A stretch of 64,000 nucleotides of DNA from Psychroserpens luteolus. GTDB lineage: Bacteria > Bacteroidota > Bacteroidia > Flavobacteriales > Flavobacteriaceae. Both the position numbers and the translations under genes were made by a program. The notes under the pieces were generated by a model. The model was not told the origin of the DNA. It made no database searches and worked only from the letters and a program-made list of their open reading frames with translations. The stretch lies in the NCBI RefSeq assembly GCF_021032705.1, contig NZ_JAHVXI010000002.1, positions 620,001-684,000 on the forward strand, read 5' to 3'. This document shows positions 18,449 to 26,520 of this stretch, piece by piece; within the stretch, counting starts at the first letter, position 1, and every line of letters starts with the position of its first letter.

Positions 18449-19687
18449 TTGGCAAAAATACTTCCATTTAAAGCAGTTCGACCTACACGAGATAAAGTGA
18501 GTTTGGTGGCTTCTCGCTCTTACCAAACCTATACACAAGCTGAACGTGAAGCTCGCTTAGATTATAATCCTTTTTCATTTTTACATATTGTGAATCCAGG
18601 TTATAAGTACGCAAGAGAAATTACTGGTACCGAACGCTATACTCTGGTAAGAAACCGTTATTTAGAATTTAAGGAAGATAATGTATTTGTACATGATAAA
18701 ACACCCTCTTTTTACATATACAAGATTGTAGATAGAGATCATCAAGTATTTAATGGAATTGTGGCAGCCGCTAGTGCAGAAGATTATGAAAATGACATTA
18801 TCAAAAAGCATGAAGATACCATAGAGTATCGAGAACGTATTTTTAAAGATTACCTAAAAACTGTAGGTTTTAATGCAGAGCCTGTGCTTCTTACCTATCC
18901 TGACAATAAGGTCATCTCAACAATTATTACTGAAACACAGAAGGAGCGCGCAGAATTTGAATTCACTACCACCTACAGAGATACACACTATCTTTGGAAA
19001 CTAGATGATCCAAACCTCATTGAGATCGTAAAAAATGAGTTTGAAAAGATGTCGACCATTTACATAGCCGATGGGCATCATCGCTCTGCGTCGTCTTATT
19101 TATTATACAAAGACGAAAAAAACAATAATCCAAACCATAAAGGGGATGAATCTTATAACCAATTTATGACCTTTCTTATACCTGAATCTGAATTACGCAT
19201 TCATGAATTCAATAGACTGGTTAAAGATTTAAATGGTCTTACAAAAGAAGAATTTTTAATTGAATTAGATACCATTTTCAGAATAGAAAATAGAGGTATT
19301 ATGCCATACAAACCATCTAAAAAGCATCATTTCAGCATGTATCTTGATGGTGAGTTCTATTCCTTATACCTAAGAAAATCGTTATACAATTTCAAAACCT
19401 CTTTGGATGCTCTAGATCCTCAGATCTTATACAATACTATTCTCAAACCCATTTTAGGTATTGATGATTTACGAAACGACGTACGTATTGATTATATCAA
19501 CGGAAAGAAAGACATCATTAATGTAAAAGATCGTATTGACAATGGCGAATTTGCTGTTGGTTTTGGTATGGTTCCTGTAGATATTAATGAAATGAAGCAT
19601 ATTGCTGACGACGGACTCAAAATGCCACCAAAGAGTACATTTATTGAGCCTAAATTAAGAAGCGGTGTTACGATATACGAATTTTAA
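18449..19687 (+). CDS. DUF1015 family protein
   Basis: This 412-residue DUF1015 protein has its hallmark motif IYIADGHHRSASS at about residues 207-219. The expected opening MAKILPFKAVRPT begins at a TTG codon placed directly after the preceding TAA, so translational coupling is likely. The biochemical role is unsettled in the literature I know; Bacteroidota copies often lie near amino-acid or central-metabolism genes. It has no signal peptide and is cytosolic. The YggS gene starts 3 bases after its stop. Confidence 0.9.
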   Translation: MAKILPFKAVRPTRDKVSLVASRSYQTYTQAEREARLDYNPFSFLHIVNPGYKYAREITGTERYTLVRNRYLEFKEDNVFVHDKTPSFYIYKIVDRDHQVFNGIVAAASAEDYENDIIKKHEDTIEYRERIFKDYLKTVGFNAEPVLLTYPDNKVISTIITETQKERAEFEFTTTYRDTHYLWKLDDPNLIEIVKNEFEKMSTIYIADGHHRSASSYLLYKDEKNNNPNHKGDESYNQFMTFLIPESELRIHEFNRLVKDLNGLTKEEFLIELDTIFRIENRGIMPYKPSKKHHFSMYLDGEFYSLYLRKSLYNFKTSLDALDPQILYNTILKPILGIDDLRNDVRIDYINGKKDIINVKDRIDNGEFAVGFGMVPVDINEMKHIADDGLKMPPKSTFIEPKLRSGVTIYEF

Positions 19688-19690
19688 AAA

Positions 19691-20353
19691 ATGAGCATAC
19701 AAGACAACCTAAATAAAATAAACTCTCAACTCCCCGAACATGTCACGCTTGTTGCCGTGTCAAAAACCAAGCCTGTAAGTGACCTAATGGAAGCCTACAA
19801 CGCTGGTCAGCGGATTTTTGGAGAAAATAAAATCCAAGAAATGGTTGAGAAATATGAGCAAATGCCCAATGATATTGAATGGCATATGATTGGTCATGTG
19901 CAACGCAACAAGGTGAAATACATGGCTGAGTTTGTACATTTAATTCATGGTATAGACAGTTTGAAATTGCTCAAGGAAGTTGATAAACAAGCTAAAAAAT
20001 ATGACAGGATTATTAATTGTTTACTTCAAATTAAAATTGCTAAAGAAGACAGTAAATTTGGTATGTCTTTAAGCCATGCAAAAGAATTATTGAGATCAGA
20101 AGAATTTTCACAATTAAACAACGTTAACATTAGTGGTGTTATGGGAATGGCAACATTTACTACTAACAATTCACAGATTGAACAAGAGTTTAAGAGACTT
20201 AAAACGACGTTTGATGAATTAAAAAGCATACAGCATTCAATTGAAATTATAAGCATGGGTATGAGTGGAGATTATCAATTAGCGATTGACTGCGGAAGTA
20301 CAATGATTCGTGTAGGAAGTAGTATATTTGGCAGTCGTAATTATTCAAATTAA
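19691..20353 (+). CDS. YggS-family PLP homeostasis protein
   Basis: This 220-residue single-domain PLP-binding TIM-barrel protein (PROSC/PLPBP) carries PLP safely rather than catalysing a reaction. The PLP lysine is in LVAVSKTKPVSDL (about residue 26), followed by FGENKIQEMVEKY, WHMIGHVQRNKVKY and the phosphate-binding MGMSGDYQLAI. The length is normal. It is tightly linked to DUF1015 upstream and the exonuclease downstream. Confidence 0.95.
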   Translation: MSIQDNLNKINSQLPEHVTLVAVSKTKPVSDLMEAYNAGQRIFGENKIQEMVEKYEQMPNDIEWHMIGHVQRNKVKYMAEFVHLIHGIDSLKLLKEVDKQAKKYDRIINCLLQIKIAKEDSKFGMSLSHAKELLRSEEFSQLNNVNISGVMGMATFTTNNSQIEQEFKRLKTTFDELKSIQHSIEIISMGMSGDYQLAIDCGSTMIRVGSSIFGSRNYSN

Positions 20354-20365
20354 AAACAGAGAGAT

Positions 20366-21727
20366 ATCTACGCAATTTTAGACATAGAGACCACTGGAGG
20401 AAAATACAATGAAGAAGGTATTACAGAAATTGCTATTTATAAATTTGATGGCCATCAAGTCCTTGACAAATTTATTAGTTTGGTCAATCCTGAACGAGAA
20501 ATCCAACCCTTTGTAGTTAATCTAACTGGTATAAACAACCATATGCTTAAAAGTGCGCCAAAGTTCTATGAAGTAGCCAAGCGTATTGTTGAAATTACTG
20601 AAGATTGTATTATTGTTGCCCATAATGCACAATTTGATTATAGAATTTTACGAACAGAGTTTAAGCGTTTAGGCTTTGGCTTTAAGCGAAAAACATTATG
20701 CACAGTAGAACTTTCGAAGCAATTAATTCCAGATCAACCTTCATATAGTTTAGGCAAATTAACGCGTGCTCTTGGTATTCCTGTTAGTGATAGACATAGA
20801 GCCAATGGTGATGCTATGGCAACAGTAAAGCTTTTTAAAATGTTACTGTCAAAAGATTTGGATAAACACATCATAAAAGACAATATAAAAACGGAAATCA
20901 TCAAACGTCTTAATGATAACCACCGCGTAATTATTGATAAGTTACCATCCATTACAGGTGTCTATTACATTCATGATGAAAATGGTGAAATCATATACAT
21001 TGGAAAAAGTAAAAATATCAAGCATCGTATCAATCAGCATTTTACGAATAATAGCACCAAGTCAAAAAAACTACAACTCTTAGCTAAGTCTGTGACCTAT
21101 GAAGCAACAGGTAGTGAACTAGTTGCATTACTAAAGGAAAGCGAAGAAATAAAAAGAAACAAACCCTTGTATAACAGAGCATTAAGAAGAACTATATTTA
21201 CTCATGCTTTATATCATTTTATTGACGAAAACGGCTATATCAATTTAAAAATTGATAAAACAAACGCTAAAGAAAAACCTATCACCACGTTTAGCAATAT
21301 GCAAAGTGCTAAAAGTTTCATGTTTAAAGTTATGGAGCATTATGGCCTTTGTCAAAAATTAACAGGATTATATCCTACGAAATCAAATTGTTTCAACTAC
21401 ACCATTAAAAGTTGTAATGGCGCATGTCTTAACGAAGAATCTCCAGAAGACTATAACAAGCGTGTTCATGAGCTCATTTCAAAAAATAGCTACGAAAATA
21501 AAAATATGGTCATTATCGATCAAGGTCGGGACATTGATGAAAAAAGTGTGATTTATATAGAAAATGGTGTCTTTAAAGGCTTAGGCTTTTATGACCTCAA
21601 TCACCAGATTAATACTATCGAAGTCCTTGAATCTATAATTACGCCTATGGAAAATAATAGAGACACGCAGCACATCATACAAAGCTATTTAAGGCGAAAC
21701 AAGAAGGTTAAGACAATTTCACTTTAA
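20366..21727 (+). CDS. DnaQ-like exonuclease fused to GIY-YIG/UvrC-like endonuclease, apparent AUC start
   Basis: This 453-residue fusion has an N-terminal DEDDh exonuclease with ExoI LDIETTGG (residues 5-12), ExoII AHNAQFDYRIL (about 85-95) and ExoIII DRHRANGDA (about 142-150). A GIY-YIG nuclease runs from about 197 (GVYYIHDENGEIIYIGKSKN). A UvrC-like cysteine region follows, with C329, C342, C350 and C354 in CFNYTIKSCNGAC. The family normally begins MYAILDIETTGG; here the aligned start codon is ATC at 20366, 12 bases after the yggS stop and preceded by purine-rich CAGAGAG. The next permitted in-frame start (TTG, 20480) would delete ExoI. A role in DNA repair is inferred, with 3'-5' exonuclease plus one UvrC-type incision. 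It lacks the C-terminal UvrC RNase H-like and HhH domains. Confidence 0.85.
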   Translation: MYAILDIETTGGKYNEEGITEIAIYKFDGHQVLDKFISLVNPEREIQPFVVNLTGINNHMLKSAPKFYEVAKRIVEITEDCIIVAHNAQFDYRILRTEFKRLGFGFKRKTLCTVELSKQLIPDQPSYSLGKLTRALGIPVSDRHRANGDAMATVKLFKMLLSKDLDKHIIKDNIKTEIIKRLNDNHRVIIDKLPSITGVYYIHDENGEIIYIGKSKNIKHRINQHFTNNSTKSKKLQLLAKSVTYEATGSELVALLKESEEIKRNKPLYNRALRRTIFTHALYHFIDENGYINLKIDKTNAKEKPITTFSNMQSAKSFMFKVMEHYGLCQKLTGLYPTKSNCFNYTIKSCNGACLNEESPEDYNKRVHELISKNSYENKNMVIIDQGRDIDEKSVIYIENGVFKGLGFYDLNHQINTIEVLESIITPMENNRDTQHIIQSYLRRNKKVKTISL

Positions 21728-21733
21728 TAGTAT

Positions 21734-23698
21734 ATGAAATATATTAGTCATATTTTACTTCTGCTTTTTTTTACCGCTACTGCTCAATCAAAATTTAACT
21801 CTGAAAGTTTTGACGTTACTAAAGCAGATTTAAAGTTGAAGGTGTTTGAAAAAGATTCTACTGCCAATGCATTAATAATTAGAGAGGAAGGCAACAGTTA
21901 TTTTTACCATAAAACCAATGGTATTCATTCTGAAATAATAAAAAAACTCAAAATTTTTAATCAAAATGGTTATGATAATGCTGATGTCTCAATAGTATTA
22001 TATAAAAACAATGAGGGTGATAAAGAAAAGGTTAAAAACATTAAAGCTACAATCTATAATATTGAAGACAATCAGATTGTAAAAACTAAATTAAAGAAAA
22101 TATCGATTTTTGAAGAAAATTATGACGATAATCATACCATCCTAAAGATTGCTTTTCCTAAAGTTAAAGCAGGTTCAGTAATAGTCTATAGCTACAAAAT
22201 TATTTCTCCATTTATATTTAAGTATAAAGAATGGAACTTTCAAGAAGAAATCCCCAAATTATATAGCGAATATAATACTAGTATACCTGCTCCTTGGGAG
22301 TATCATGTGAAACTCGTTGGAGCCCAAAAATTATCAACTAACGAGACAATTACTGAGTCTTTTTGTTATCAAATATCTAAATACTCAAGAACAGATTGCG
22401 TTAAAAATAAATACGTTATGAAGGACATTCCTGCATTCATCAAGGAAGATTACATGACTACAAAAAACAACTATCTCGCTAGAATAGAGTATGAACTAAA
22501 AACCTATAAGGGTGTATATAAAAAAGGATTAAAACATTTTACCGAGTCATGGGAGACTATTGACAATGAAATATTAACAGAAACCAGTTTTGGAAAAGAA
22601 ATAGCTAAAAAAGATAAATTCAAGAATACACTTTCTAATGAGATTATCGCGATTAGCGATAGTTTATTGAAAGCAAAAACCATTTTAAAATATGTTCAAT
22701 CAAATTTTAATTGGGACGGTAATTACGAAATGTTTCATGATGTATCCATTGAAAGTTTGTTGAAAAATAAATCGGGCAGTTCTGGCGAAATAAATGCGCT
22801 GCTTTTTAGATTATTAGATGATGTAGGTATTAATGTAAAGCCCATAATTATTTCTACAAGAGAAAATGGTTTTATAACTACATATTATCCCGTAATTTCT
22901 GATTTCAACTATCTTATTATAAAAGCAGAAATAGATGGAAAAACCTATTTGCTCGATGCAACCAGCAAATATATTTCCTTTGGCGAAATCCCATTTAGAT
23001 GCCTTAATCAATATGGGAGGGTTTTGAGTTTTGAAAAAGGGAGTTCTTGGTATGAACTAAATATAGAGGATACAAGCCTAAGGCAATACAGCTATGTTCT
23101 AAATATTGATAAGGATCAAAATGTAACAGCAAGCATAGATTTTGAGACCACAGGTTATCATGCTTTACCAATAAAGGAAAGTTATTTTGAAGATGAAGAA
23201 AAATTTATCAATGCCTTCAAAAATGAATACGATTTTGTTGATATTTCAAACTTTGAAGTATCTATAAAGGACAAAACATCAAAAAAGTTTATCACTAAAT
23301 TTGATGTTCAAAACACTGCAGAACTAATAGGTAACAATGTATACTTTAACCCTATATTATTTAAATTTTTCAAGAAGAACCCTTTCAGACTTCAACAGCG
23401 TAGTTATCCAATAGATTTTGGCTATAAGGATACTTACATTTATAAAATAAAAATTAATGTAGATGAAGCATATAATATCCTAGAGATTCCTGAAAACACA
23501 AACCTAGTGCTGCCAGGAAGAGAAGCATCAGTACTCTTTTCTGCACAAAAAACAAACAACGAAGTTCTACTATATTTCAAATTATCATTCAATCGCGCTA
23601 CTTACGCTCCAAATTATTATGAAGCTCTTAAAGAAATAATGTCTAAGGTTATAGATATCCAAAACAACGCACTTATTGTTTTAGAGAAAAAACAATAA
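21734..23698 (+). CDS. DUF3857/transglutaminase-like secreted protein, catalytic residues apparently lost
   Basis: This 654-residue protein has a signal peptide (LLLFFTATAQS). A DUF3857-type beta-rich N-terminal half spans about residues 20-280. A transglutaminase-like core follows at about 300-440 (AKTILKYVQSNFNWDG), then a beta-rich C-terminal domain. In active homologues the nucleophile lies in a GxCxD/E-type stretch. Here the equivalent is NKSGSSGEINALL, without a cysteine, and the usual histidine region FNHV reads FNYLI. Only the Asp strand (KTYLLDAT) remains. It is therefore probably a binding or scaffold protein in the periplasm or outer membrane. Confidence 0.8.
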   Translation: MKYISHILLLLFFTATAQSKFNSESFDVTKADLKLKVFEKDSTANALIIREEGNSYFYHKTNGIHSEIIKKLKIFNQNGYDNADVSIVLYKNNEGDKEKVKNIKATIYNIEDNQIVKTKLKKISIFEENYDDNHTILKIAFPKVKAGSVIVYSYKIISPFIFKYKEWNFQEEIPKLYSEYNTSIPAPWEYHVKLVGAQKLSTNETITESFCYQISKYSRTDCVKNKYVMKDIPAFIKEDYMTTKNNYLARIEYELKTYKGVYKKGLKHFTESWETIDNEILTETSFGKEIAKKDKFKNTLSNEIIAISDSLLKAKTILKYVQSNFNWDGNYEMFHDVSIESLLKNKSGSSGEINALLFRLLDDVGINVKPIIISTRENGFITTYYPVISDFNYLIIKAEIDGKTYLLDATSKYISFGEIPFRCLNQYGRVLSFEKGSSWYELNIEDTSLRQYSYVLNIDKDQNVTASIDFETTGYHALPIKESYFEDEEKFINAFKNEYDFVDISNFEVSIKDKTSKKFITKFDVQNTAELIGNNVYFNPILFKFFKKNPFRLQQRSYPIDFGYKDTYIYKIKINVDEAYNILEIPENTNLVLPGREASVLFSAQKTNNEVLLYFKLSFNRATYAPNYYEALKEIMSKVIDIQNNALIVLEKKQ

Positions 23699-23707
23699 AC
23701 TTTTTAG

Positions 23708-23715
23708 TATTTTTG
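23708..23715 (+). promoter_or_regulatory. -7 element of the ion-channel gene
   Basis: TATTTTTG matches TAnnTTTG and ends 5 bases before the ATG at 23721. The channel-miaA transcript could start at the start codon. Confidence 0.6.
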
Positions 23716-23720
23716 AATTA

Positions 23721-24551
23721 ATGAACAACCTAACATCAAAGTGGCAAAAAAAACTTCATGAAATAATTTATGAAGCAGATACACCTGCTGGAAAATTATT
23801 TGATGTGGTTCTCCTTATTGTTATTCTTACTAGCATTATTTTAGTTATGCTAGAAAGTGTTAATAGTATTGATACAAAATATCATAACTTTCTTGTTGTT
23901 TCTGAATGGATTATTACTATTTTATTTTCTATAGAATATATTGCTAGGGTCATCACTGTTAAAAAACCATGGAAGTATGTTTTTAGTTTCTATGGCATTG
24001 TAGACCTCTTATCTACAATACCTATGTATCTATCATTCTTTTTTGTAAGTTCTAGTTCATTTGTTGCGTTTAGAGCTTTACGACTATTACGAGTCTTTAG
24101 AATTTTAAAACTTACTCGCTATATAGGTGCTTCAACAAATTTTGTTCGCGCCTTAAAAACGAGTCGTGCAAAAATTGCCGTTTTTCTTTCATTCGTGATC
24201 ATTCTTTGTATCATTTTAGGTACAGTCATGTATTTGGTTGAAAGTGAAGAAGGTAGTGGATTTACAAGTATTCCTAGAAGTGTCTATTGGGCTATTGTTA
24301 CCTTAACTACTGTAGGTTATGGAGACATTGCTCCCGCAACACCTTTAGGTCAATTCATTGCATCCTTAATTATGATAATGGGTTACGGGATTATTGCTAT
24401 ACCAACTGGAATCGTTTCATCTGAAATGACAAAAATAAAAAAGCATGATGTACACACAAACACACAATCCTGCCCAAACTGTTTAGCCGGTAATCACCGC
24501 GATGGTGCTCACTTTTGCCATAATTGTGGTAATATTTTAAATGAAGAATAA
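23721..24551 (+). CDS. Voltage-gated potassium-channel-like protein with C-terminal zinc ribbon
   Basis: This 276-residue inner-membrane protein has six predicted transmembrane segments. The voltage sensor S4 is at about 117-133, with arginines and a lysine every third residue (FRALRLLRVFRILKLTR). The pore helix and selectivity filter TTVGYGD are at 196-202, and S6 follows (IMIMGYGIIAIPTGI). It resembles Kv-type ion transporters, so K+ selectivity is expected. The cytosolic tail ends in two Cys pairs, CPNC (251-254) and CHNC (266-269), a zinc-ribbon-like element. Its 3' end overlaps miaA by 11 bases. Confidence 0.92.
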   Translation: MNNLTSKWQKKLHEIIYEADTPAGKLFDVVLLIVILTSIILVMLESVNSIDTKYHNFLVVSEWIITILFSIEYIARVITVKKPWKYVFSFYGIVDLLSTIPMYLSFFFVSSSSFVAFRALRLLRVFRILKLTRYIGASTNFVRALKTSRAKIAVFLSFVIILCIILGTVMYLVESEEGSGFTSIPRSVYWAIVTLTTVGYGDIAPATPLGQFIASLIMIMGYGIIAIPTGIVSSEMTKIKKHDVHTNTQSCPNCLAGNHRDGAHFCHNCGNILNEE

Positions 24552-25455
24552 ATATTTAATATCTATTGTTGGTCCTACTGCCATAGGAAAAACAGCACTT
24601 AGTATTAAACTAGCTAATTATTTTAATACGGAAATCATCTCGGCAGATTCTAGACAATTCTACAAAGAAATGCAAATTGGAACTGCAGCGCCAACGCCAT
24701 CAGAATTAGCAGCCGCTCCACATCATTTTATTAAACATTTATCTGTAGAGAATTATTACAATGTTGGTGCTTTTGAAAATGACGCTATTGCCTTACTTAA
24801 AACACTTCATGAAGAACATCAAGTAGTTATTATGGTTGGTGGCTCTGGGTTATATGTCAATGCGGTCACAAAAGGTTTAGATGATTTGCCGAAGGTTGAT
24901 ATAGCCATAAGAGAGCAACTTAATACTAGACTACAAACCGACGGACTTGAAGTCTTACAATTTCAGTTAAAACAGTTAGACCCAAAAGCTTATCAATCAA
25001 TTGCTATAGATAATCCGCAACGTGTGATAAGAGCTTTGGAGGTATGCTTATCTAGCGGAAAGCCCTACTCTTCCTTTTTAAAAGGCAAGGATAAAGTGAG
25101 AGCCTTTAAAACAATTACAATTGGTTTAACAGCCGATCGAGCTATTATATATGATAGAATTAATAGACGAGTTGATTTAATGATAGATGAAGGGTTAATT
25201 GACGAGGTCAAAAGCTTACAGTCTAAGCAGGAACTTAATGCTTTAAACACGGTTGGCTATAAAGAATTATTTAAGTATTTGAATGGAGAATGGGATTTGA
25301 ATTTTGCCATTTCAGAAATAAAAAAGAATACGAGACGCTTTGCAAAACGGCAGCTCACTTGGTTTAAAAAAAATGAAGATACGCTTTGGTTTGATTACAG
25401 TACACCTACTGAAGACATTATTGAAGCCCTGATGAGAGGTATAAAATTAGTTTAA
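24541..25455 (+). CDS. miaA: tRNA dimethylallyltransferase
   Basis: This 304-residue enzyme transfers a dimethylallyl group to A37 of tRNAs that read UNN codons. The P-loop is GPTAIGKTALS. SADSRQFYKEMQIGT, GGSGLYVNAV, the DNPQRVIRALEVC helix and the C-terminal NTRRFAKRQLTWFKK are all family signatures. The length is normal. Its ATG lies inside the 3' end of the channel gene, so the two are probably coexpressed. Confidence 0.97.
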   Translation: MKNKYLISIVGPTAIGKTALSIKLANYFNTEIISADSRQFYKEMQIGTAAPTPSELAAAPHHFIKHLSVENYYNVGAFENDAIALLKTLHEEHQVVIMVGGSGLYVNAVTKGLDDLPKVDIAIREQLNTRLQTDGLEVLQFQLKQLDPKAYQSIAIDNPQRVIRALEVCLSSGKPYSSFLKGKDKVRAFKTITIGLTADRAIIYDRINRRVDLMIDEGLIDEVKSLQSKQELNALNTVGYKELFKYLNGEWDLNFAISEIKKNTRRFAKRQLTWFKKNEDTLWFDYSTPTEDIIEALMRGIKLV

Positions 25456-25488
25456 ATTAATTTGTTTTGAAATAAATCATAAAAATGC

Positions 25489-25517
25489 TTGTTTTCAGTT
25501 AATTAGACCTACATTCG
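25489..25517 (+). promoter_or_regulatory. Candidate promoter of the cold-shock gene
   Basis: TTG (25489-25491), an 18-base spacer, then TACATTCG (25510-25517), one mismatch from TAnnTTTG. This predicts a leader of about 20 bases before the ATG at 25544. Confidence 0.45.
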
Positions 25518-25543
25518 CAGCTTAAAATAATCTAATATATATT

Positions 25544-25735
25544 ATGAGTAGAGGTACAGTAAAATTCTTCAACGATTCTAAAGGATTCGGATTTATAACT
25601 GAAGATGAAAACAACAAAGAACATTTTGTACATATTTCAGGTTTAATCGATGAAATTCGTGAAGGAGATGCAGTTGATTTTGATTTAACTGAAGGAAAAA
25701 AAGGATTGAACGCAATTAACGTAAAAGTTGTATAA
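25544..25735 (+). CDS. Cold-shock domain protein (CspA family)
   Basis: This 63-residue single cold-shock domain binds single-stranded RNA or DNA. RNP1 is KGFGFI (residues 14-19) and RNP2 is HFVHIS (28-33). It starts MSRGTVKFFNDS as in flavobacterial CspA-type proteins. It is monocistronic, with its own promoter and a strong bidirectional terminator. Confidence 0.95.
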   Translation: MSRGTVKFFNDSKGFGFITEDENNKEHFVHISGLIDEIREGDAVDFDLTEGKKGLNAINVKVV

Positions 25736-25758
25736 TATTTCGATATTTTTTTAAACAA

Positions 25759-25786
25759 AAAAGCCAATCACTAGTGATTGGCTTTT
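25759..25786. terminator. Bidirectional terminator between cold-shock and response-regulator genes
   Basis: A perfect 28-base palindrome centred at 25772/25773, with arms AAAAGCCAATCACT and AGTGATTGGCTTTT. An A-run precedes it and T-rich sequence follows, so it can end transcription from both convergent genes. Confidence 0.93.
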
Positions 25787-25806
25787 CTTATTTTTATTAC
25801 GTTTGT

Positions 25807-26517
25807 TTAAGCATCTTGATTAACTACTAATCTAAAGCCTTCACCATGAATATTTAAAATCTCAACGTTTTCATCTAACTTTAAATACTTTCTTAGTTTA
25901 GCGATATATACATCCATACTACGTGATGTAAAGTAGTTATCGTCTCTCCATATTTTGGTTAACGCTAATTCACGAGGCATTAAATCATTTTCGTGTAATG
26001 CTAGCATACGAAGCAATTCATTTTCCTTTGGAGACAATTTAATAGGATCTTTACCATTAAATTTCAAGAAACGTAATTTAGAGTTTAAATCAAATCTTCC
26101 TATTTTGAATTCAAATTGCTTACTATCTGCAATTGTATCTGTAGCCTTTCGTTGCATGATCGCCTTGATCTTCATTAAAAGTACTTCGCTATCAAATGGC
26201 TTATTTAAATAGTCGTCTGCTCCTACTTTATAACCTTTAAGCACATCCTCTTTCATAGCCTTGGCTGTTAAGAAAATAATCGGTACATCGGTATTCTTTT
26301 CTCTAATCTCTTTGGCTAGAGTAAATCCATCTTTGTAAGGCATCATTACATCCAAGATACACAGATCGTAATCATCCTTTTTGAATTTTTCGAAACCTTC
26401 CATTCCGTTTTTAGCATGAACCACATCATAGTCGTTCATATTTAAATAATCTTTTAAAACAGTTCCAAAATTTGGATCGTCTTCTACTAAAAGTATTTTC
26501 TTATTTTGCTCTTCCAT
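25807..26517 (-). CDS. OmpR-family response regulator (RprY-like)
   Basis: This 236-residue protein has a receiver domain with the phospho-acceptor Asp in LCILDVMMPYKDG (about residue 55), conserved Thr in FLTAKA and Lys in LNKPFD. A winged-helix DNA-binding domain follows (LSPKENELLRMLALHENDLM to SRSMDVYIAKLRKYL). It is downstream of and 3 bases from its cognate histidine kinase. The pair resembles RprX/RprY of Bacteroidota; the target genes are unknown. Confidence 0.95.
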   Translation of the reverse strand: MEEQNKKILLVEDDPNFGTVLKDYLNMNDYDVVHAKNGMEGFEKFKKDDYDLCILDVMMPYKDGFTLAKEIREKNTDVPIIFLTAKAMKEDVLKGYKVGADDYLNKPFDSEVLLMKIKAIMQRKATDTIADSKQFEFKIGRFDLNSKLRFLKFNGKDPIKLSPKENELLRMLALHENDLMPRELALTKIWRDDNYFTSRSMDVYIAKLRKYLKLDENVEILNIHGEGFRLVVNQDA

Positions 26518-26520
26518 AAT

